Shown piece by piece: positions 45,018-57,936 of a DNA stretch of 64,000 bases. Under the pieces are notes generated by a model. It was not told the origin of the DNA, ran no database searches, and was given only the letters and a program-made list of their open reading frames with translations. The first letter of the stretch is position 1. Every line of letters starts with the position of its first letter. Both the position numbers and the translations under genes were made by a program. This DNA is from Crotalaria pallida (lineage: Eukaryota > Streptophyta > Magnoliopsida > Fabales > Fabaceae), in assembly GCA_037953625.1 (NCBI GenBank), contig CM075655.1, forward strand, positions 80,627,501-80,691,500, in the 5' to 3' direction.

Positions 45018-45052
<35 letters not shown>
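44991..45052. repeat. (AT)n microsatellite near the 5' end of element 3
   Basis: Two AT runs separated by ACCACGTGTG, which contains a CACGTG palindrome. Confidence 0.9.
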
Positions 45053-45055
<3 letters not shown>

Positions 45056-46887
45056 CATACGATTCAGGTATCACAATTTATCAAAAATCAAATATAATAT
45101 TTTAAATTCAAACATAAATTCTCAAATAAATTGGATAAAATTGTGGGTCTCACAACGGATAGTGAATGGGAAAATATAGGGATATAGAGATAGTGAAAGG
45201 AGTAAAAGATAATATAAGTTGGGTTGGGTAACTTGGAATGGGAAAATAAATTAGGATAAGTGATATAAGCTATAACTAGAGTATGAGAATAAAGGAATGG
45301 AACCTAATGCGATAGTTATGAATATATGTCTAAATGGAATGTTAGTTGTCATGCATGTTTAATGATGAATGAAATAATTGTGTTGCTTGAAGTATAGGTT
45401 TGATGATTGATGACTTAAATGAATTAGGGAAAGAATATAGATTATAAATGTTGAATATGATATATACAAAGATTGATAGTAGGTGTAAACAAGGATAAAA
45501 GCCAAGGTAATTGTGACATTCCGTATCTTCCCGACTAAGATAAACAAGTTTTCATTAAAGAAGAATTTTGAAATATTGTTTTACAAAGGATTTTAAATGA
45601 GTATTTAGTGATTTACTTGATTTCTTAATTGAATAGATTTAACCTAATTGGTTTAAAGGAGTCTTAATTTCATGATGGATTTCTACACTTTGGAATTTAA
45701 TCCACTTGTGTTATGATTTCATGTATTTGTTTTTCTAAAGGTTTTCAATGAATTATATTGCTTAAGGTTTTAATTAAGATTTTGTTTTCTTAAATTAATT
45801 CATATGGTTTTATGGTTTTAAGATGGAAATTATTTTTTTTGCTCTAAGTTTCAAAAATCAAAGTCCAAGTATCTTATCATACCCTTAATCTAGAATTATT
45901 TCTAGAAACCCTAATTAGTACCCTTAATCTTTGATTAAACCTTAATCGAGTTCTTAATCCTTGACTAAGAACTTAATCACTCTCTTAAACCCTAAACCCT
46001 CAAGGTTAGTGAACTAATCTATAATTAGTTCTCCTTAAACCTAGAATTAGCATGGATTAAGTTTTTGATTATTACCTTAATCCTTGATTAAGCCCTAATC
46101 TCTAAGGATTAGTGGACTAAACTTCAATTAGTTTCCCTAATCCTACCCTAATCACGATTAGACCCTAATTAACACCTTAAACCTAAATTAGCCAACCTAG
46201 TCTACCCTAAACCTCCCATGGCCGAATACCTAAGTGCCTTACTTGGCCATCAAGTTGCTTTACTTGGTCACCAAGTTCCTTAACTTAGTCACCAAGCATA
46301 TGACATCATCCATGTGACCTAAGCATGACCTCAGCAAGGAAAAAGAAAAGAAATAGAAAAGAAAAGAAGGGAAAGCCGTGGGGAAGAGGAAGAGAAATGC
46401 AAGCCCAAGCCCAATCCTATGTGTATACAAACACAACCACACACCCTTTACTTGATCTTTCTTCTTCATTCCCATTCATTCTAGAACCAAGAGAGAAAAC
46501 AAGTGTTGAGAGAGAAAGAAAGAGTGTTGAGCCGTGAGGGAGAAAGAGTAGGAGAACTCAACCCCAAACACAACACAAATCTTAAACACAACCTAAGTAA
46601 AGCAAATCAAACCAAGAGAGTGAAGAGGAGAAGGAGAAACCGTGAACCTAAGGGAAAGAGGGAGTAAACCGTGAGGAGTAAGATGGGGAACCAAAGAACA
46701 ACCCAAAGATTGGACTTGATTTTGAAAGATTTTGTTGATGTAAGCATTTTTATTTCATGATCTTAAAGTTCTTAACCTCTTTTCTTTAACTCAATTCGGT
46801 TTTCATGTTTTCTTTCTCAAACTTTGGTTTTTGTTTGAAGAAGTTAATGCATGTTGGTTTTCAAGTTAGATCTAGTGATTTCCTTTA

Positions 46888-47209
46888 CATGCATGTTGAT
46901 TTCTAAAAGTTTGATTCTAAAGTTTTGCTAAGAAAGTATTTTCCTCCATGATCTTGAGTTTTTCTTTGATTTCTTAAAGTGTTTTTGAAAAGAACTTTAT
47001 TTTAAGTTTTCGTAAAAGGATTTTCTAAAAGATCTAGAGTTTTTACTAACATGCATGTTGATTTCAAAGCTTGATCTTAAAGCTTTTGCTAAGAAAGTGT
47101 TTTCTCTCATGATCTTAAGTTTTCTTCTTGATTTCTTAAAAGTATTTTTGAAAAGAATTTGATTCTTGGATTTTCATAAAGGATTTTTCAAAGATCTAGT
47201 GTTTTTGAT
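46888..47209 (+). repeat. ~161-bp tandem repeat in the element 5 intron-like part
   Basis: ACATGCATGTTGATTTC starts copies at 46888 and 47049, and TCATGCATGTCAAGATC starts a partial third at 47211. Both full copies contain TTTGCTAAGAAAGT, CATGATCTT and TTTTTGAAAAGAA. Confidence 0.85.
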
Positions 47210-50200
47210 TTCATGCATGTCAAGATCTATGTTTAAACTATAATATAGTTGATGCTTGAGTTTTAATGTAAAGATCCTTGAAATGATTGAACTTTTCTTG
47301 ATGATTTTTCTTGGTCACGGTTTCGATGTTGATGAAAGTTTGATTTCCTTTTGATTGGTCTCTTGCATGTTATGATCTTGGATTTGATGATGCTTTAGAT
47401 GAATGAAATTTATGTGATGTTGTGACCTTTATGTGTCAGCCACGGTTTTGCATGCTTGATTGAAAAGATTAAGATTTTCTTAGGTCTAAATGATGAATAT
47501 GTGATTTCCATGAACTTTGTGTTGATCTTAAGCGTTTGATGTGAAATAAAAATTGTTTAAAGATTTGTTAAATGCTCACGGTTTCATATAGGAAAAATAT
47601 GCTAGGATCATGTTTTTACTTGCTTGATGAATTATGTGAAATTGTTGTTGGATTTGAAGTTGTTTTTAGAAGTCTTGAATTCTTGAAAAAGGTTTTTGAG
47701 AAACCTAGTCAAGGTCACGGTTTGGACCTTAGACTTTGAGTTAAATTTTCTTAGATGTATGTGTGTTGAAGCAATGAAACTATGTGTTGATTTGTGAAGT
47801 TATTCTTTAAAGAAACGATCTTTGAAGAAACTAATGAAGCATACGGTTTTGACATAATTAAAGGTAAGATTAGGTGAAAATTTGTCTAAGTGTTCATGTA
47901 TGCCAAAAAGTTTGACTTCTTTATTTGATTTAGATGTATGCATGAACAAGTATGTGAGCATGATGTTCAACTTGATGAATTGTGATTATGTGATGTTTGG
48001 AATGAATGAACAAGTTTGTTTGATAAAGTCTTGTGTTGGAATTGGGATATGTGTGTTTTTAACCTTGATAAATAATATTTGTGCATGTTCAATAATTCTG
48101 AAATTTTGTCAATGGTCTAAGTATGTTAAAATGAGCTTCTCTGAATTTTTGATTGATTTTTGGAATTGATTTCCTATTTCTATGAAAGCTAACTTTGTGA
48201 AGACAATTTTGAGAAAACAAGATTTTCGGTTTAAAGATGAACATAATTTTCAAACTTGTGCTACTCTAAATTGCTTGAAATTTTTATGGTAGCTTTCTGA
48301 ACCTCTCTAGATATTCTCTATAAAATTTGAAGAGATTTGGAGTTGATTTGATAATTTTACAAAAGGCAAACAGTGAACCATTTGGTTCAGATTTTCCAGA
48401 GTTAGTGACAATTTTAATTGAAAAGGTATAACTTTCACAACTCCAAATAATCTAAAATTTTTATGAGATGATCTTTATTGTGTAAGGAAGATTTATACCA
48501 ATTTTCATGCAATTTGGAGTTGAAATACTATTTTTAATTAAGGCGTTTTGGCCTCAGGTCAGCAACAGTTCTATCTTGCTTTTTATGCAAAATCTGATTT
48601 GAAACCTAGCTTAAGATTGTTCAAATGACTTAAAAATTTTATGTGATGAACTTGGGCATATATGTGTTTGTTCTGGAAATTTTGAGGATTAAACAAATTT
48701 ATTTGATATAGTTTTAGACTTTATCTTTTGAGCTTTTCCGTAATCGGACAAAGAGCTTTATGTAAATGTTTTCGACAAATATGAATTTTTTACTTTGTTT
48801 TGTGAATTGGCTGGATCTGTATGGTGATTATAATGTATTGAAATAATTGAATGAGTGATTGCTTGACGGTATGTTTAGACTATGCATGAATGAGTTTGCA
48901 AAGTTAATTGTTTACGGTGTTTCGGTCTAGACTATTAGTTTGAAATTATGATTTGAAAATGTGCTATGTGCTATGTGCCAAATGGTTTGCTTTAAGTGGT
49001 GCATGTTAATTGAACTACTTTGTTTAAGTGTTATGTTTGAAAATAAATCATTTCAAATGTTCATTTTAAAATGGAGTGTTAAAGAGATTAAAGAACGATT
49101 TTTCGGTGTTTTTGAATCCTGGTTGTGGCTGTCCGGAATGGACTAGCAACCAATGCATTTATTTAAAGTGTTTGAATGGTTTGTCTTATTGAAGCATCAT
49201 GCTGCCCACATTTTATTTTAATTGTTTGAACTTGAGAAAGTGTTAATCAAAGTGTTTGTTTAATTGTTTTCAAGATGCTTAGCTTGTTTATGGATTTAAA
49301 TTGGTTTTGGACAACGGAAAGTGAACTTGAGACCTGGAATATGATGCTGTCCATAGTTTTTCTAAGTTTTATTTCTTATTTAAAAATGTTTTCAAAGTGC
49401 TTTGAAGTTGAGTTTTTATGAGTATTTAATATAAGATAAAGTTGGTTTGAAAAATGCGATTTTACAATGTTTTCGGATTTTCTAAAGAGCGTTTTATGGG
49501 CTAGCATATTTGCTGTCCAGTTTTTATTTAAATTGTTTTCCAATTCTGAAAATGTGTTTGGTTGTTTTAAAGTTTAAGTTTTAAGTGGTACGTGATTTAA
49601 GAAAAGTTGGATTTCAAAAAGTAACGTTTTCAATGTTTTCGGGATCGAGCGAGCTGCTGTCCAAGACGGACCAGCAACCGATCCATTTATTTAAAATGAT
49701 TTCATTGATTCCTTATAATGATTTCAAAGTGTTTAAAGTACATTGAAAGTTGGATTTTGATTTGAGAAAATCTTTACGTTTTACGATTTTCCGACAAGAA
49801 GTGAAAGGAGTTTTCTAAAATACGTTTTGACTCTGAGTATGACAATTAGTTAGATAGACTAGTAACGATTAGTGTCTCCTATCTAGTACAAGGTGCGTAT
49901 AAGTCAGGAAGCTGGAGCAGCTGACAGTTGGGAGGACCCGCAACGATTTCGGACGAGGTATTTGCTGGAGTTGAGGTGAGAGAGAAGCTTCCCTAAGACA
50001 CCGTGGTATTTAGGTGAAGTATTAGGACACTCCGTACCCTCTCAAAGTCAGAGTAAAGGTCTATTGTAGCTAGTAGTATAGCCGATAAATTGTGTGCCTT
50101 GTTTGTATCGCGGTATACGAAGACTCACACCTATACCATCACATGGTATGAATTGATTGATATGTTTGTTATGTTGAGATATAGTGTTGTTTATGTTGTC

Positions 50201-50314
50201 ATTGCATGAGAATAATGCATCATCTCGCAATATAATATAAGAATAGTAAAGACATTAGAAAACTATAATAAATCCCCCAAAGAATGGAACGGAACTCTAA
50301 CGGATAAGACACGC

Positions 50315-50834
50315 TGTCGTGTCTAGGACACGGCGTATCAGATATACCCCTAGCTCAAAGGTATAGAGAGACCCAAGAACTAGTGGATGGACTGATGTTA
50401 GTATATGATTGCTTAGGTATGCTAGAGGTCCAGTTGGGACAACTAGGGTTTCCCTAATCACAGTGTGTGAAAATGTGCAATTAGGGAGAGAGAGAACGTA
50501 CCAGAGCCCCTTGCTGGAGACAGCTATTTATAGGGGTGGCATTGTACCTTGTGGGCCTGTACTGAGGTCCAGCAAGGCTGCTAACGTGTTCCATTTAGGA
50601 TAAGGGATGAGTCATTCATCCTTATCCTGTAGTGGAGAATCTTATCCCTGTTGGCAAGTTAGGCTCACGCGCCCCTAGCTCGGACTCCTTGGGGGGTAAG
50701 CCCCATGTGGTCGGTCCTGAGGCGCCAGGATGGGTCCTAGGACAAGCGCTTGGCCTGGGTAGGCGTGACCTATCAGATAGGATAATCTGGTCGACCGAGT
50801 ATGCTAAGGGTAGACCGAGGGTCGGTCTACCACA
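50315..50834 (-). repeat. 3' LTR of element 2
   Basis: 520 bp. On the plus strand it starts TGTCGTGTCTAGGACAC (with the palindrome GTGTCTAGGACAC) and ends GTCTACCACA. It borders the polypurine tract. Confidence 0.95.
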
Positions 50835-50850
50835 TAAGCCCCCTAGCTCG
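50835..50850 (-). other. polypurine tract of element 2
   Basis: Minus-strand CGAGCTAGGGGGCTTA directly precedes the 3' LTR; the same as in element 1 apart from one substitution and one fewer G. Confidence 0.8.
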
Positions 50851-51179
50851 GTAAGACTTTTTGAGCCTTGAGCCGATCTGATAATTCTTCGACGGTGTCT
50901 TTTAAAGGAGCCGAGTGTTAGGGTCGGAGCGAGGTGATGAGTTCAGGACAGCTCAAAGTGCCTCGCTGTCCCTTCTACTGACTGAGAGGACGTTTGAATG
51001 TCCTTTCATTGACACGTGCTGCTTGTGTCAGGTGTCATTATTATGCATGCTGCCCTTTGGGTTTTTGAAATGTTTCCCTCCACTGATTGCGCGACACATG
51101 TCTCTTTGAGTGGCTCGATGTGGATTTGGGCCTCTGCTGCCAGGCCCAGTAACTCAAAAAACGTGGGTAGGGAAGTTTC

Positions 51180-51528
51180 TTTTTGAGTTTAACTGCCCTT
51201 TAGTCTTCTCTTTTCTCATTTCTTCCAAAACTCTTCCTTCTATCTTCCCTCTCTGTTCTTGCGTTTTCTCTTAAGATCTCAGATTTCCTCCAACCATTCT
51301 CAAGCCATTGCAGTCCTGCCGTCAAATATTGCTTCCCCTTCATTGCACCTATCAGTTCGTGCCAGTCTTATTTCTACAGTTTCAGGTATTTTGACTTGGA
51401 ACCTCTGGTTTTTGCTTCTATCTTTTTCTTTTTTCGTTTGAACTGTTCATCCCTTAGGTTCTAGGTTCTTGGCTTTCGTTGGGTTTAGAATTTCTTTCTG
51501 GGTTTTCTGAATTTTCTGAGTTTTCATC
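51180..51528 (+). promoter_or_regulatory. CT-rich leader of the antisense gene, element 2
   Basis: Between the 3' LTR and the ATG at 51529 lies a pyrimidine-rich stretch (TCTTCTCTTTTCTCATTTC, TTCCTTCTATCTTCCCTC) that looks like a plant 5' leader. Two CAG-ended sites (CCATTGCAG at about 51312, CAGTTTCAG at about 51385) could be acceptors of leader introns. Transcription on this strand is inferred. Confidence 0.4.
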
Positions 51529-53985
51529 ATGGGTGTTAACTGGTCATGGTATGAGGAATTGTCAAAAATTTTGGGTTTAGGCGATATTGAGGATTCTTCC
51601 TCTTCTTCATCTTCATCTTCTTCTGACTTGGAAATGCTAGACTTCCTGCCACCGCCTTTTCGCCATCGCATGGCGGATCCCACGGCGGAGATGCCGTTAT
51701 CGGTGGAATTTCCCCAGAATTTTGAGGAAAAGGAGAGTAGGAAGTTACTGTATCAAGTAGCGAAGGAGCGGGCCCAAGTGGCCCGCCGCCCCTCGAACCG
51801 TACTTGGGAAAAACCCTTCTGGGGAAAAGTCTTAAAGGTTAGGGGAAGATGCAGTAGGCTCGGCTATAGGACCAATAAACCTAGGGTTAGGTTGTTTAAA
51901 GATTTTGATTTTGTAGATTCTGACGCCGAGACTTCCCTTTCCCTAGGTATGGTTCGACGGTGCGTCACACATCCTCATGAATTTCCTGTGCCTCCGAACT
52001 CTGGAGCTTATGATTGGGTTGATTTGGAGGTGCTCGGTACGCCGTCAGCCTTAATCAACAGCAATTTGAATCATATCCGAGCTAACATACTCCCTTGCCT
52101 TACGGATGAAACGGGGACATCTTACACAATCAGTTCTCCGTCAGCCAATGACCAAGTATGTACAGCAATCGAAGGGAACCGCAGGGAGTTTTTCATGTAT
52201 GAGGAGGTTGTGATAAGGCTGGATGTTAAAATGCCGTTTTCCGATCTAGAGATAGCTCTGCTCCAGCGGCTGCGCCTAGCTCCCACCCAACTACATCCTA
52301 GTGGTTGGGCATTTGTTCGAGCGTTTCAAAAATTTTGTGAGGCTCGCCGGTTGACATGCTCGCTCCGAGCGTTCCTATGGTTATACATACCACAGGTAAA
52401 CATTTTTGACAAAGGGTCAACCAAGAGACTGTGGGTATCGTTGAAGGCATGCAACGACCATGCTCTCTTTGCTAAATACACCGATTCATGGAAAACCTTT
52501 AAACCATTATTTTTCAAGTATCAATTCGTCGGAGAGGGAGAATGTTGGTTTATGGAGGGCGGTGAGCCTCGGTTCCCTTTATCATGGACACCTGACTTCT
52601 TCAACAGACACCCAAAGCTTTATCAATACCATTATGACGAAGAATTGACGAGTGATGAGAGGCATACCTGTGATACCTTCTTCTACTACCTTAAAACCAA
52701 TGGTCAAGTCGATATTAGGAACATCATTATTTTTCCCCAAGAGCTTGTGAAAGCAGAGCTTGGTATATGCTTTTTTTTAACATTTGTACTTTTTGTTTTT
52801 CTGTTTTGCAGTCAAAATGGCTAGGGAAAATAAGGCTGCTGCTCGCATGAGGGAGCTTGCTAAATCGAGGGCGGTCGGCTCCTTGGGCGGAGCCGTTTCC
52901 TCGGAAGCGACTCGATCAGTTACAATGGCCGTGGCATCACCTTCTGAGGTTGAAGTGGTGCAAGATGTCCGACCACCATCTGTTCGTGTGGTGGAGGTAG
53001 CTACTGGGAGCCCCGTTGTTCGGGTGGAGGAGGAGGAGGACCGAGTGCCTTTGTCCAAAAGAGCTAGAATAGATAAGGGTAAAGGCAAAGTTGTTGAGTT
53101 GCTGAAACCACTACAAAGGAGTAATTTGTGGTTTGACGTTTCGGACCCCGAGGAGGAGACCGTTTGGGCTCAGAAGCTGAAGGAGAAATTTGTTGATTTA
53201 GTTTATACTTCCAATGATGATAAGAGATTGTCGGACCAGACTGCTACCACTTTGAAATGTCACTGTGATTTATTGGGCAAAAATATGCTAAGGGTTGCGA
53301 GCTAAATGTTCCACCTTAGTAAGCATGCCGAAGATATCAGCGCAACTCTTTCGGCCACTGAGAAGGAGAAAAGGAGAGCTGCTGCCCATCAAGCAAAAAA
53401 TCTGTTAACTTAGATTAAGGAGAATGAGGCAAATCTTCAAGCTCTGACCGAGGCCAACACCGACCTGCAGAGAAAACTTGAAGCATCTGAAAGAGCTCGG
53501 GAGACCGCTCAAAAGGCCTTGGAGGATGTTGGTGGAAGGGAGGCCGAGAAGGGAAGGCTGCTGCAAATTGCTCAAGAGAAACTGGCTGAAGCTCAGCAAA
53601 AAGTTACCGAGCTGGAGGGTGTTCAGGGTCGGTTAACAAATTTTGAGAATGAGGTGGGTCGGTTGTAGGGGGAGTTGATAAAGGCTCGTCGGAAAGCTTT
53701 AAACATAAGGTTACTGCCAAGCGGAACCACTTCAATTGGGATCATGTAGTGAATGACTCTTTTGTGAATGCTGTTAAACAGTTGTCCCTTATGAATCCGG
53801 GGATCCGGGTGGTAGGTGCAAGTCCAAATTTTGGAGTTGACAGTGATCGTATCATTGACTACGCCCACGAGGATAGGGAGGTGGACTTATCAGTGCCGAA
53901 TCTCCCCAACCCCTTGGACTTGGAGAATTAAGATGAAGCTGATTTCGATGGGTCGACCATTGCACTTTCCGAGGATGAAGACTAG
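51529..53985 (+). pseudogene. antisense accessory gene (aORF) of element 2
   Basis: Opposite strand to gag-pol. ATG 51529 gives MGVNWSWYEELSKILGLG and an acidic Ser tract, then the PF04195-type domain in a frame open to the intron: YDWVDLEVLGTPS, PFSDLEIALLQRLRLAPTQL, HPSGWAFVRAFQKFCEA, FKPLFFKYQFVGEGECWF. An intron 52763-52811 (GTATATGC...TTTTGCAG, only 49 nt) sits exactly where element 1 has its second intron, after the codons for AEL plus one base. Exon 2 has KRARIDKGKGK (basic), a coiled coil and the conserved NDSFVNAVKQL...PNLPNPLDLEN tail, ending SEDED. Defects: in-frame stops at 53303, 53411, 53666 and 53929 and a 1-base deletion near 53702. Every stop can be read as a glutamine codon changed by C-to-T. 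Confidence 0.85.
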
Positions 53986-54558
53986 ATCTTTTTATGCATT
54001 TCTTTTTGCTACTATTGTGTTTTTAATTTTCGTTGTTTGATGAAGTACTGAATGCTATAATATGATCGGTTTGAACAGAATATTGCTTTACTTATCCTTT
54101 GAATTTCTTATGAAATGTTGATGTTTTAATTTCGTCAAGATTTTGCACTGTCCTTTATTTCGTTGTAAACTGTTATTTAGATTTCGGATCTCCTACCTTT
54201 GGCCAAGGTGGGATCCTCGGTCCTCAGCTTACAGAAACTGTTTAAGTTTTTAGCCGGGCATCTACTAAAAGTACTTGTGATTATTAGTTTATAAGTCCCC
54301 GTTGGAAGGACGTGTATAAACACCCAAGTTCGCCTTGGTGGCGAACTGAGAGGAAATGGTTAGTACGTTAACAGTAAGAAGACAAGATGAATGACTAAAA
54401 AAGATAGATCTTCATTAAGCTCTTTTTTGGTCTGCTTGTAAACAATAGAAATTAAATGTAACATAAACATAGAAATGCTGAAATAAATGACATGAAATTT
54501 AAACAACAGAATTTTAAAATCAGGGTTGAAATCTTGCAAGAGTTGTGGTGGGTTTCAA
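53986..54558. other. spacer between the convergent genes of element 2
   Basis: Non-coding, corresponding to 8920-9584 in element 1. It contains the 3' ends of the antisense gene and of pol. No repeat noticed. Confidence 0.6.
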
Positions 54559-57130
54559 TTAGCTGTAGTAAGGTCTAAGCTTGGTAGCATTCCAGGAGTT
54601 GTTCAGTTGCTGCTTTGTTAGTGTCTCCAATCTATATGCCCCCGAGCCAGTTTTTGAGACGACCCTATAGGGGCCTTCCCAATTCCTTTCCAACTTTCCT
54701 TCTTTTGAGTTTTTCAAACCGATGTCGGCTCGTCTGAGGACCAGATCCCCTACAGTAAAGCTTCTTGGAACCACCCACTTGTTGTATTCTCGGGACTGCC
54801 TTTCCTTTGCTTTTTTCTCTCGATCAGATGCGAGAGATCGGACCTCCTCGCTGAGAGTTAACTCTTCTTTTAACAAACCATCGTTCACTTCTACTGGACG
54901 TTCGGACACTCGGAAGGTGGGAATCCGAGTTTCAATAGGCAACACAGCCTCACAACCATATGTTAGTCGAAATGGGGTTTCTCCTGTCGAGGTGTGAATG
55001 GTCGTTCGAATTGACCATAATACCTCGGGGAGGAGGTCAGCCCACGATCCCTCGGCTTCAAACAATCTCTTCTTCATCCCATCAATGATGATTTTATTCG
55101 CTGCTTCTTCCTGTCCATTCGTCTGCGGGTGTTCGACCGATGAGAAATGGTGGGTGATGTGGAAGTGGTCGACCAGCTCTTGAAAAACCTTGGCTGTGAA
55201 TTGTGTGCCATTGTCGGTCACTAGAGTGTGTGGGACACCGAAGCGAGCGATGACTTGTCTAAGAAAGAATTTTTGGATTTTAGCTGAAGAGATTGTGGCC
55301 AAAGCCTCGGCCTCGATCCATTTTGTGAAATAATCAATTGCGACCACCACAAACTTTAGCTGCCCCGGAGCTGTTTTGAATTTCCCTATGATGTCCATGC
55401 CCCACTGATAGAAGGGCCATGGTGCGATCATTGAGTGGAGCTCCGTCGGGGGGCGTTGGAAAATCTTTCCGTGAAGCTGACAGGACTTACATCTTTTGAC
55501 ATGTTCTGAAGCATCGCTTAGAAGTGTAGGTCAGTAATAGCCTGCTCGGAGTACTTTGCGGGCTAGAGCTTTTGCACCTACATGGTGGCTCGAGATTCCT
55601 TTGTGAACCTCGGCCAGCACGAGATCGGCTTCAGCAGGGTTCAGACACTTCAGCATAGGGGAGTCCATTCCCCGTTTATACAAAGTGTCACCAATCATGG
55701 CGTACTGAGCAGCTTGCTTGACTACCTTTTTTCCTTGAGTGGGGTCGGTTGGTAGAACTTGGAATTTAAGATATTGCTTGATGGGGTCCATCCAATCGGT
55801 GGTCAGAGATAATGCCAGAACAACACTCGGTTGGTGGACAGTTTCTTGGACTAGGCTTTTGTTGTTTTCAGGACCTTTGGTGCTAGCGAGCTTGGAGAGA
55901 ATATCAGCTCGCCCATTAGAGGACCTAGGGATGTGAGTGATGGAAAATTGAGGGAAAAGATCTGAGAGGGTTTTGACTTGCTCTAGGTATTTTTGGAGAA
56001 TTGGTTCTTTAGCTTGAAACTCACCTTTGACTTGAGATACAACTAACTGAGAATCGCTGAAAACTTCGATTTCTGAAACCCCCATTTGGTGGGCCATCCG
56101 CAGGCCGGCTATCACCGCCTCATACTCTGCTTGGTTGTTTGAGGTGGGGAACTCAAACTTGAGGGAATATTCTACGCTAAGGCCCTCGGCGTTTTCAAGG
56201 ATTATTCCGGCCCCAGCCCCCTTACTGTGGCTGGAACCATCAACATAAATCTTCCAAGGTTAGGGCTGGCTGGGATGGTTAAAGTCTGACAATTCTGAAA
56301 CAAAGTCCGCCAAGACTTGGGACTTGAGAGTTCTCCTCGGCTCGTAGGTGATGTCGAACTCTGATAGCTCAACGGACCAAGAGACCATCCTTCCCGCCAA
56401 GTCAGGTCGGTGAAGCACCTGCCTTATCGGCTGAGTTGTTTTGACCACAATGGAGTGGTTCTGAAAGTATTGCCGGAGTCTCCTAGCAGCAATTACTAGA
56501 GAAAAAACGAGCTTCTCTATCTTGGAGTATCTTATTTCAGGTCCTTGGAGGGCCTTGCTGACAAAGTAGATGGGTCGCTCGGTACCTGCGTCGTCCTTGA
56601 CCAGGGCCGAGCTAACAGATGTTTCACTAACAGACAAGTATAAAAACATAATTTCTCCCTCCCGAGGACTTAGGAGGACGTGAGGGGCCGAGAGGTATTC
56701 CTTGAGTTCAGCAAACGCTTGTTCGCAAGAGTCATTCCAATGAAAAGTTTTGTTTTTTCTGAGAAGTTGGTACCACGGGAGGGCTTTTTTAGCTGCTTGA
56801 GGGAGGAATCTTGAGAGGGCTGCCATCCGACCAGTCAACCTCTGGACCTCCTTCACATTAGATGGGCTATGCATGTTCAGAATAGCTTGGCATTTCTCTG
56901 GGTTGGCCTCGATACCCCTCTCTGTGAGCATGAAACCTAAAAAGGCCCCAGCCGGAACCCCGAAGGTGCACTTATCGGGGTTCAGGCGCATGTTGTACCT
57001 TCTGATTCTGTCCAAGATGGCTGCTAAATCCTGGGGATGATCTTCCTTTTTCTTGCTCTTGGCTATCATATCATCTATGTACACCTCAAGAGTACGACCA
57101 ATCAAACCCGAGAAACATACTCCCTTAAAA
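54559..57130 (-). pseudogene. truncated pol of element 2: RT end, two RNase H domains, integrase
   Basis: The frame begins in mid-RT (GLIGRTLEVYIDDMIAK, YIDD at 57081-57070) and continues through NPDKCTFGVPAGAFLGF, RNase H (VSKALQGPEIRYSKIEKL), the archaeal-type RNase H (IYVDGSS with the catalytic Asp intact, NNQAEYEAV, VFSDSQLVVS, GRADILSKLAS) and integrase (MDIIGKFKTAP, VTDNGTQF, HPQTNGQEEAANK; all three acidic residues present), to TAA at 54559. In-frame stops: TAA 56262-56260 just before aRNH (fits CAA) and TGA 55533-55531 in the integrase zinc region (GYY-stop-PTL, fits TGG). The front half of RT is deleted. Without the stops, the aRNH and integrase are better kept than in element 1. Confidence 0.9.
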
Positions 57131-57889
57131 CGGGTGGTTGCAGAGTCATAGAAAAGGCTCGGCACTTCATTAGGTCTCCTCCATCATAAAAGTTCATAGC
57201 ACCTTCAAAAGATAAAATGTGTTCCAAGGGGTCGGTTAACCCGTTATACTTCGCCACAATGGTGGGGCCGAGGAATGCAGAGGGTGTCTCATAAGCCATG
57301 ATTCGCGGAGTAAAGGGGTGGCCAGGGTGAGCGCTGTCGTCGGTCTCATAACTGGCTGCAAGGGCTGGATTTATTGGAGGTGGTGGGGGAAGGGCAATGG
57401 GGCCTTGAGGATCCTGGGCTGGTATGGTTACCGGGGTTGTTTCTACTGCCCGTGCAGCAACCGCCTGCATGTGGATCTGCTGGAGCTCTGCTATGGCCCT
57501 TCCCTGCTGCTCCAACATTTGGGCTTGTTGTTTAATTATTTCTTCAAGCTGGGTTTCCTTTCGGCCTTGGGAGTGTCCCCTTTCTTCTCCGGAGACACGG
57601 GCATCGAAGGAGCGGCCGGAGCCGTGGTTTGGTACACGATTGGGGGGTTGGGGTTTGTTTGTCTAGAGTGAACTGTGTATGGACCACTGTGAGTTCGGGC
57701 TGGTACTGAGTGGTGGCTGCGGGATGGGATTTCAAGTCTTACCGATGGCATGCTTTGGTGGGGAGGATTTCTTCCTTCCAGATCTCTTCCATTGTCAGCA
57801 CTGCCTTCTTCCAGTCTCTGGCGGCTCCTTCCGGCCTGGTGGTTTGCGCCGCGCGAGCTGTTTGCGGCGTTTCCACGTGGGTTTACCAT
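57115..57889 (-). pseudogene. gag: truncated gag of element 2, frameshifted and fused to RT
   Basis: ATG 57889 lies 48 bases from the LTR: MVNPRGNAANSSRGANHQ, a Ser/Pro/Arg-rich N-terminus. Near 57555 a one-base change shifts the frame: the homologous text TQLEEIIKQQAQMLEQQGRA continues in another frame. The gag domain follows (HPGHPFTPRIMAYET, DPLEHILSFEGAMNFY, MKCRAFSMTLQPPVLR) and stops abruptly at about 57130, where element 1 goes on to WYSSLP. The next bases belong to RT, out of frame with gag. The junction lies within about 57115-57135. Confidence 0.88.
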
Positions 57890-57918
57890 TTTTGAGTGGG
57901 GATAACAGTTTATCAGAT

Positions 57919-57936
57919 CCCCACAGACGGCGCCAA
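57919..57936 (-). other. primer-binding site of element 2
   Basis: Minus-strand TTGGCGCCGTCTGTGGGG next to the 5' LTR, the same as element 1 over 17 of 18 bases. Confidence 0.8.

Larger units (their letters stand above)
39582..45154 (-). mobile_element. Element 3: 5.6-kb LTR-like unit, minus strand, TSD ACGGA
   Basis: The plus-strand ends are TGTAACACCCC and GGGTCTCACA, flanked exactly by ACGGA (39577-39581 and 45155-45159). It is 5,573 bp with no second LTR and no gag-pol; it reads as a very long solo LTR or a LARD-like non-autonomous element. Minus-strand order: a U3 with two diverged copies of a GGACGGT-containing block (about 44233 and 44595), TATA box CCTATAAATAGAG, a short leader, donor AGAGAAAGGTATTT (GT at 43730-43729), about 3.4 kb of T-rich intron-like DNA, a hairpin cluster (40947-41082), acceptor at 40356, then a 108-codon frame. 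Confidence 0.8.

Noticed and set aside
50409..50871. Frames in the element 2 LTR repeated at 58031-58225
   Set aside because: Duplicate because the LTRs are duplicate; opposite to the element's orientation and without conserved motif.
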